A stretch of 64,000 nt of DNA, taken from assembly GCA_030737875.1 (NCBI GenBank), contig CM060912.1, positions 208,767,231 through 208,831,230 of the forward strand. Direction: 5' to 3'. The translations under genes and the position numbers were made by a program. The DNA is from Allium sativum (lineage: Eukaryota > Streptophyta > Magnoliopsida > Asparagales > Amaryllidaceae). The notes beneath the pieces are model-generated. The model saw only the letters and a program-made list of their open reading frames with translations, was not told the origin of the DNA and did no database searches. Shown in pieces: positions 57,574-64,000 of this stretch. Each line of letters starts with the position of its first letter. Position 1 is the first letter of the stretch.

Positions 57574-58956
57574 GTGGTATCAGAGCTGAAGGTTAAGTGA
57601 TTATCTTGGCTCTGCAGCGTGACTCAGTAAAGATGGGGTTAGTAATGACCTAGATTGAGTTGAGTGTATATATATGAGTGAAAGTATTTGTGGATTTTAT
57701 AATAAAAAAATTGTTTTATATCGTGGAGATTTATTGATTGAGTTGTTTATTAATTTTGGTCGATCAGTTTGACACTGTATCGATAGGAGTTTCTAAACAC
57801 TCAAGTACGATAAACCAACAAATTATGTTTTGAAAGAGGGTAAATGAAATAATTTTACCCAAAATATATTTTGATATAAAAGAAAGGTATATCTTGGAAT
57901 TATTATCATATATTGGATGTGTTGGTTGATTATAACTGAAATGGTTATATAAACAACTAGTCAGAGTTCGTATAATATAAAAGCAGATTAATTAAATCTG
58001 AATAAAATCAGAATTGGAATTAAATTTCTGAAAACTAGGAGAAGTGTTTGTAAGTGGATTTGAGTTAAGTATAAGAAAATTTTAAAATCCTGGGAGGTTT
58101 TAAATTGTTTAACAAGAATTGTGAACGATATTTTGAAATGGTGATGGATTACTACCTAAGTTTTTTATTTTTGAATTGATTTGAGAAAAACAGGTTGTTT
58201 GATTTTTGAAAACTAAGTTGTTTAGGACTCCCATGAAGAAACTATTTTGAATTAAAAACAAATTTAAAGAAAATTGGAAAAAGCAAATTGAAATTGAATT
58301 AAAACCAGAAGTGGAAATCAAACAGAAATTTGTGAATAAAAACTGGAACTGAATAAAAACCAGTAAGGGGAAGTTGAATTGAGATGTAAAATATAGAATA
58401 AATTTGGATTATGAGATAGGGAACTGAAATGGCTTTGGATTGATGAGTTAGGAGTTGGAATCAAGAATGGAACTTTGATTTGAAATGGAATTTGGCTTGG
58501 ATATAAACGAATAAATGTGTTGAGATTTGATTGATTGGAAATTAATTGGTATAGATGGATATATGATCAATAGGTATTGAGTAGAAGCAAGTGCAAGGAT
58601 ATAATGATATGCCCGACACAAAGGTACATGTTTAAATTTCCATATGACATTTTATGCGCCGAATCGGCAAGCCGCTTGGCTTTTTGAAAGGAAAGGGCCT
58701 AGAGAGGCGAGTTGGGGTTTGAACTATTGACCAGTACAAAGGAGGCACTAGTGAAATTTTTTGAAAATTTCGGGTGTTAGAAAGTTTCCAGAATTTTTCA
58801 AAATTTTCGTTAGTAGGATAAATTAATATTTTAACTGAAATTAATTGGTTCAGTTAAAAATAAATAAAAAGGTAAACAAATAATTTTTAACCAGTCAATA
58901 GAGATGTTTTCTACCTTAGCAATTTCGAGGATGAAATTATTTTAAGGGGGGAAGAA
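57574..58956 (+). other. E2 internal domain, 1,383 bp, non-coding
   Basis: This is AT-rich and purine-biased on the plus strand (many AATTGGAATTGAA-like runs), with no retroviral domain in any frame. It ends with the PPT AAGGGGGGAAGAA (58,944-58,956). It is among the shortest internal domains I would expect beside LTRs of about 6 kb. Confidence 0.75.
57575..57586 (+). promoter_or_regulatory. E2 primer binding site (initiator tRNA-Met)
   Basis: A perfect TGGTATCAGAGC lies one base after the LTR terminal CA. Confidence 0.93.
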
Positions 58957-59506
58957 TGTAACGACCCGTATTTTTACGGTATATAAATAATTTATTTAAT
59001 TATTTAAATAATGGTTTGGTCATTTAAAATGACCAGAATTAAATAATATTGAATATTTAATTAATATAAATAATATAATAATATATTTAATTTCTGAAAT
59101 AGTCAGAAATAGTGGAATTCACAAAATGGTGTGAATAGGATCATCTATGATATTTAATTTAGTTTAGAATTGAATTAGAATAACGAATATATTATTCGAA
59201 TGACAGTTGAACGTATAATCATAATATAATTAAAATCGACCTCGAAATGGCACCGTAGTTCGTTATTTGGTGATTTTAACTTCAACTGAATGTACAGGAT
59301 TCATTTTAAATCGGATTTCTGTGAAACAAGAAACGTTAGGAGCTGGTGAAGTATATTTTTCTAGTGGAAGAGAAAAATCGGAATTTCATCATGTAGATTT
59401 TGATATATGTTCAAATCAAATTTCAGAAAAGTCGCTATGGAGTTTCTTTGAAATTTATAAATATTTATTTATATTTTAAAAAGGGATTTCATTATAAAAT
59501 GAATAT
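58957..59506 (+). repeat. E2 3' LTR, first 550 bp, cut by element B
   Basis: TGTAACGACCCGTATTTTTA begins the 3' LTR and aligns with 31,291-31,331 and 32,116-32,640 without the 784-bp insert. At 59,506/59,507 the LTR of the Tat element starts. The remaining 5 kb or more of this LTR should lie past the window end. Confidence 0.8.
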
Positions 59507-60322
59507 TGATTTTAGACCAAAAAGTGGTTCTAACCCCAAATTGACTAAAATTAAAACGAAATAAGATCGAAAATAGAAAAGAGACACAAGGTTTATAGTG
59601 GTTCGGCGTTAAAAAGCCTTTGTCCAGTTTATAATCACTTTGCTTGATGATGTAGATGAAAATACAATGAGATATTCACTCAAGTTCACTCACTTTTCAT
59701 ATACATTCACTCAATTATCTCAATTCACTTTGAATGATGGTTTTGAATTGTTTGGAGTGTTGGAATTCGGTTCACCAAGCGTGTTTGAACTCTAAGAGTG
59801 CCAAAAAGATCCCTTCAAATGACCCTTGGGGGTCTATTTATAGGTGGAAAATTCTCCAGAATTCGGTTCGGATCGGGTGCACGTGTCCTCCATTCCATGA
59901 CTTTCGGGATCGGATGAGTTCTGGTGTTGCCAGCACATCAGGTGAGTGGCCATCGTGGGTAGAAAATGGGTGTAACTGCCTCGAATATTCAGGAGATCAT
60001 GGTGCGGAGTTGCAGGGTGAACTGGGTTCGGATCAGATAGGGTAAAAACATGGGGTTCAGATCGGATAGGCAAACAACAGGGGTTTTGGATCGGGTCATC
60101 CCATCTGATCCGATCCGGCTTGAGTCTTTCCTTCCTCACTTTGTCTCGCTTTGCTTTTCTTCGATTACCCCAGATCCGATCCGGCTTGATCTTTCAGCTT
60201 TGTGATGATTCTATTCCTACCTTAACTCCGATCCGAACCGGATGTGTAACATAGTGTCTTCTGTTCACTTGATCCTCTGACTTCTTGATTTTGTATAGCC
60301 TAGTCTACAAAGTAGGCTAACA
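59507..60322 (-). repeat. 3' LTR of Tat-type element B, 816 bp
   Basis: On the minus strand it begins TGTTAGCCTACTTTG (60,322) and ends GGTCTAAAATCA (59,507). A minus-strand PPT (CCTTTGAGGGGGCAAAA, 60,339-60,323) directly precedes it, so it is the 3' LTR and the element extends to the right. A TATA-like CTATAAATAG lies at 59,843-59,834. U5 shares TTTATAGTGGTTCG with element A. U3 (59,860-60,245) is packed with GATCCG/CGGATC motifs. Confidence 0.8.
59860..60245. promoter_or_regulatory. GGATCGG/CCGATCC motif cluster in the element B U3
   Basis: About a dozen copies of the type GGTTCGGATCGG, GATCGGATGAG, GATCCGATCCGGCTTGA and CCGATCCGAACCGG are present, starting about 20 bp upstream of the TATA-like box on the minus strand. 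A second cluster of the same motif lies at 61,260-61,500, before the antisense gene. Confidence 0.6.
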
Positions 60323-60339
60323 TTTTGCCCCCTCAAAGG

Positions 60340-61771
60340 ATGCTTCTGTTGAAGACGAAGCGTGCTTTGACGTTATCTGTACATCAATCTTCCATTTTGA
60401 ATCATTGAGGAGTCGCTCCCATTTTTCTACAAAAGACGCGTTATTTCATAAAGTCATGTCTTTTATCGCCTATATATATGTTGCATATTGTGTGGATCCC
60501 TTTTATCTTCAAACAATTTGGAGAATTCTTGTTAACATATAGTTATTCTTCCAGGTAATCTTTTTTCTTAATTTGTCCTTGAATTCAATTTGCACACCAG
60601 GTCGTTGTGTTCAATTCACTCGGTTCGGACACGATCCGAAGGGATTTCCTCCTTGTTTTGCTCGATCATCGAATCAACAGGTCAGGCTCAGGTTTGTGGG
60701 CCTATTTTCTTGTCGGAACAGGGCGGAAAAGACAGGAAGATGAGTGGTCACTACTCGTACATATATTAACCCGCTACCTACTTCTTTCTTCTTCCTTTTC
60801 TTTTATTAATCTTGCCCAACAGTTCTCAGGCCAAAACCCTAGCTCTCTGAAAGCTCGAAAAATCTGAAATTCTTTCGTCGATTTTCAATTTAAACATCTC
60901 GATAGGTTTAAGACTTCGATTAACTTCATAATAATTAGTTTCAATCGAAATTTGCAGTCGATTTGAATTATTTGGGTGTGATTTTTGCTTGGCTTCGACA
61001 CCGTAGCTCCTCCCTCCTTCGTCGTCGTCGTTGGTGGCTCCGCCATCACCTCGAAGCGCTGGGAGGTGGAAGATGGTACTCGTTCGATTTTAACTAGGGT
61101 CTTGGATAAGGGATTGAGTTCGGTTGTGACTAAGGAGGAGGAGGAAGACAAAGGGCATAGGGAGTCGGTTCGGGTGTGGAGATATGGAAGACGGAGGAGA
61201 AGGAAAGGAAGAGAAGGCTCAGAAAGTCAAATCGGGTCGGGGCAAAAGTTGAAGAGGGAGACAAAGCTTAACTAGATCGGGTCGGATAGTACTCTCGCAA
61301 TCGGATCGGATCGGAAAGTGGAATAAAAGAGGAGAGGGGCATGGTCACTTAGTTCGATCCGGACCGGTCGGGGAGCCTACTTCCGAACCGATTCGACTTT
61401 GATCCCTAGGCTTCAATATTTGTCTGAGTCCACGGCAAGGTTGTGCCTCCGATCCGATCCCAACGAATGCATCCGAACCGAACCGAATAGCAGTTCAACC
61501 TAATACATAAGAACTTATTTAACTGATCCAATCAACTCTTGGCATAATCTTCAACTTAATGGATAGTTAGGATAGTGCCTCGCAAACATAAACGAACATC
61601 TAGAACTGCTCTTAACATCATTGCGTTGCCAAGATTTTTCCTTACACTTTCGAGTGTTAACTTTACATTTTCTACACTCACCGTACACACTTTAGTTAAC
61701 ACATGTGCACAGGGGGACACGGGCTAATTTACTCTAACTTCTGTTATTACTTCTTCGATAGTTTAGTGATC
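60340..61771 (+). other. Region between element B PPT and antisense gene; probable antisense promoter and leader
   Basis: It contains plus-strand signals of a plant gene start: a TATA-like CATATATTAACCC at about 60,763, then pyrimidine-rich sequence and AACCCTAG. A GC-richer open frame (60,985-61,275, plus) and its antisense counterpart have no assignable domain and could be a captured exon. GGATCGGATCGG-type motifs cluster at 61,260-61,500. Promoter assignment is inference. Confidence 0.4.
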
Positions 61772-63196
61772 ATGGCCAAAAGACATTCTTCTAGACTGGC
61801 AGAAAAGAAAGAGGTCCCAGAGACATCCGACAAAGTTACTCTTGATGACATATCTTCTTCCTCTGACCCTGAATGGGGTGACGAGGGATCGGATTATGAA
61901 CTGGGGGCGCATAGCAGCGGAACATCTTCTGACAGTGAAGTTTCTCTGGATTACGAAGAGGAAGGACGGGTTGGAGATACCCGAGCTCCTGACGAATTTG
62001 AATCTGCCGTCGTATTGGAATCACCTCAAGATTCTGTTGAATCGACAATTGACTATGATAGGCTCCTTCGAATATGTTTGAAGTACGGGATACATAAAAA
62101 AGATACTCTGGTGCTGTCTAAAACCGACCGTCCTCATAATCTTCTGGAGGGATTTATGGCAATCACTCGATTGATGTGCATGGTCGGAGCTATTCAACCG
62201 TTTTCTCCCTTTGTCGTCGACTTTTTAAGACAGATGCGGATTGCCCCATGCAGTTGCATCCCAACTCTTATGCTTACCTGCATACCTTATATGTAGCATA
62301 CCGTGAGATCCTAGGCATAGAGCTCACTTTTGACGACATTCATTTCTTCTATAACTTCAAGCACCGGACTCGAGAAACTCCTTCTTTCTCTTACTTCGAG
62401 TCTGTCCCAAAAAGAAAGATAATTTCAACGCCCTTCAGTAGCAAGGCCGGCGACTCCAAGATGGAATGGTTTTATATAAGGCAATAGCCGGGGTGTGCTA
62501 GGAGACGGACAAAATCGAGTAAGGCACCGATTTTCTAAACCTCGACCCTGAATGTCCACGCCGCCATACTAATTCGTTTTCTTTTTGTTTGCAGTTGACA
62601 ATCCAAAACAGATATCGGGCCAAGTGTTCTTTGATCGTATGCATCGACTCCTTAATGGTGATCAAAAGTTTTTAACTATCGATGAAGTCCTCAAGGACGA
62701 ATATCTCCATCACAACAGGCTGCTATCCATTACCAATAGTAAAGGTCACGGGCCAGGTCCATATGTGTATATTCCTCCGGTGAATGTAATTCCAGAAATG
62801 GGTGAGAGCTCGAAAGGTCCCACCGTGCCACTTCAAACTTCACCCTCTCCAAGTTCGACTCAAGATGATGAGTTGGCTAATTTACCCGAGAAGCACCGAG
62901 AGGGATACATCACTCCTGGGGATGTTGTTTCTCCGGAGAAATCACCATCCCCTGAAGAACAGCCAACAGGCGCTTCCCAAAGAGATGCTCCTACTGTTGA
63001 TGATCCCACATTTCAGGGCTTGGGAGATCTTCCACTTCCTGACACTATTTACACTTCTGAGGATTTTGGCACAAATCCTTTAGTTTTTACATCTTCGGAG
63101 GAGGCCACTCCTATTAAGTCCAAAGAGCCCTCTCGTACTGGCTCAGCTCCAGACTCTGGTTTGTCGGAGGGGGGACACCACATAGGATGCACTTAA
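61772..63196 (+). pseudogene. Antisense ORF of element B: gypsy-type transposase-like (PF04195-like) protein, first exons
   Basis: The chosen start, ATG at 61,772, gives MAKRHSSRLAEKKEVPETSD, followed by an acidic Ser/Asp-rich region. Then come a conserved-looking GFMAITRLMCMVGAIQPFSP and FVVDFLRQMRIAP. After a one-base frame change at about 62,250 it continues QLHPNSYAYLHTLYVAYREI and LTFDDIHFFYNF, the pattern of the putative plant gypsy-type transposon domain. A stop at 62,487 is followed by a probable intron ending TTTGTTTGCAG (62,594). The next exon reads FDRMHRLLNGDQKFLTIDEV and a long Pro/Ser-rich linker to 63,196. The gene runs opposite to the LTR and PPT of element B, as the known antisense ORFs of Tat elements do. 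The frame change suggests decay. Its role is unknown. Confidence 0.65.
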
Positions 63197-63273
63197 CACA
63201 ATTGCACCCCACTTCACAGCACTTACGTCTCATGAGAATATTGATTCTGAATTCTACTTACATTATTGTGCAG

Positions 63274-64000
63274 GTACAATGTCTCGTGCTTACTACGACA
63301 TCAAGAAGCTACGTCGCAGCATGACCAAACCCCCTCACGATGTTGAGTATGATCGTCGCGAAGATCGCGGTAGGGAGGACAGAAGGCCCTATGATTCTTA
63401 TCGTTCGCGGTCCTCACGCTCTCGCTCTCCCGTCCGGTCAGATCCAGAACGATATAAGGGCTACCAAGGTCGTCGAGAAGATGACATGCCGCAATCAAAA
63501 GACTCAACTTCTTCTCAAGAAAAACGCAGTAGGGAGAGGAGCCCGCCAAGAGATAGCGAATCACGAAGCAAGCGCAAGGTTCCCGCTAAACAGCCTAGAA
63601 GGGATGAAGAGGCCATTGAGCCCTCCACGCATAGGGATACCGAGCTGACATTCCCTACACCTCCACCGTTGGATGCTGAAACTGCAGTTAAGCGGGCATA
63701 TCTGGAGGAGCAATTTCCTGATCACTACTTTGAAAACTTGACTTTTTTACCTGCTCTTGAGCCTATTTCTTCAAGGTGGGCAGATGAGGCCAAAGCAAAA
63801 ATAGACGCGGTCGAGAAACAATATTCAGAGATGTTCAAGTATTCGCGCAACCTTTCCAGAATCATCCGAACTTTAATCACGAATACTGACTCGATGCAGA
63901 AGACCGCGGAGGATGATGCAAGGGCCTTAAAAAATTTAGGAAAAGACCTCGAGGATACACAGGCTCAACTTGCTGTTGCTCAACGGGACGCTGCCAGCTT
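63274..64000 (+). CDS. Antisense ORF of element B, RS-rich and coiled-coil exon (truncated by window end)
   Basis: After a probable acceptor (CATTATTGTGCAG, ending 63,273) about 241 codons are open to the window edge. They begin MSRAYYDIKKLRRSMTKPPH. An Arg/Ser-rich stretch follows (DSYRSRSSRSRSPVRSDPER, then KRSRERSPPRDSESRSKRK), then EAIEPSTHRDTELTFPTPPP. A helical region with heptads ends the visible part (EAKAKIDAVEKQYSEMF, LEDTQAQLAVAQRDAA). RS dipeptides resemble those of SR splicing factors and suggest nuclear localisation; the coiled coil suggests oligomerisation. It is in the same strand and context as the exon ending near 63,165-63,196, so I treat it as the same gene. The reading frame is undamaged here. 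Confidence 0.65.

Larger units (their letters stand above)
31291..58956 (+). mobile_element. E2: giant-LTR, mini-internal non-coding retrotransposon (5' LTR and internal domain; 3' LTR continues)
   Basis: The 5' LTR starts TGTAACTACCCGTATTTTTA (31,291) and ends CCCGGTTCGTTACA (57,573). It is broken by a 784-bp insert and by the solo LTR E1 with its contents; without these it is about 5.9 kb. An iMet PBS (57,575) and an internal domain of 1,383 bp follow, then a PPT (58,944-58,956) and the 3' LTR (58,957-59,506, cut by a Tat element). In the stretch available from both LTRs (32,132-32,640 versus 58,999-59,506) I count roughly 19 differences in about 330 bp. No protein domain is visible. The PPT context (GATGAAAT..TTTAAGGGGGG) resembles Tekay/Del chromoviruses. 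Confidence 0.78.

Overview
This is nuclear DNA of a flowering plant, probably a eudicot. The evidence is plant LTR retrotransposons with initiator-Met-tRNA primer sites, three CACTA DNA transposons, a plant L1 (LINE) fragment and pieces of plant genes (ER-type HSP90, kinesin-14, alliinase/TAR aminotransferase, phosphoethanolamine N-methyltransferase). I found no intact host gene, rRNA, tRNA or CRISPR array. Almost the whole window is transposons nested inside transposons, as in gene-poor heterochromatin.

Left half (1-28,221). A Ty1/copia element on the minus strand (Copia-1, 5' LTR 23,663-23,996) stops near 20,465, where an intronless HSP90-7/GRP94-like pseudogene begins. This pseudogene is cut twice. 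A Tat-like, gag-only LTR element (1-7,478, minus; its 3' LTR runs off the window start) removes its 3' end from view. An 11.37-kb CACTA transposon (8,579-19,948, TSD TAA) splits its ATPase lid. That CACTA carries gene fragments with introns (TAR aminotransferase, PEAMT) and contains two further CACTAs: 10,082-15,500 (TSD TAA, with a TNP1-like gene and a kinesin-14 fragment) and 16,897-18,496 (TSD CTC). A second, decayed copia (Copia-2, about 25,000-28,221) follows.

Right half (28,222-64,000). All of it looks like one nested block inside Copia-2. An LTR of a minus-strand element (28,222-31,290) is interrupted by a giant-LTR element called E2 here. E2 has a 5' LTR in pieces from 31,291 to 57,573, an internal domain of only 1.38 kb and a 3' LTR starting at 58,957. 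Its 5' LTR contains a 784-bp unclassified insert and a related solo LTR (E1, 36,822-56,353). E1 in turn contains a 5'-truncated L1 (40,982-42,502) and a complete non-coding LARD (44,603-55,439) with 4.45-kb LTRs, a 1.92-kb internal domain and a perfect 5-bp TSD (TATGT). The 3' LTR of E2 is cut by a Tat-type element on the minus strand (3' LTR 59,507-60,322). Upstream of that LTR, on the opposite strand, lies a spliced antisense ORF with a gypsy-type transposase-like domain, an RS-rich region and a coiled coil. It runs off the window end.

The most unusual signals are the nest itself, giant LTRs around tiny internal domains, arrays of short CpG-containing palindromes just upstream of LTR TATA boxes, a 0.7-kb array of self-complementary GAGCC units inside a CACTA, and the gene fragments captured by the CACTAs. 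Family assignments rest on protein and terminal motifs read by eye. Exact ends are firm where TSDs, TG..CA ends, PBS or PPT are quoted, and approximate elsewhere.
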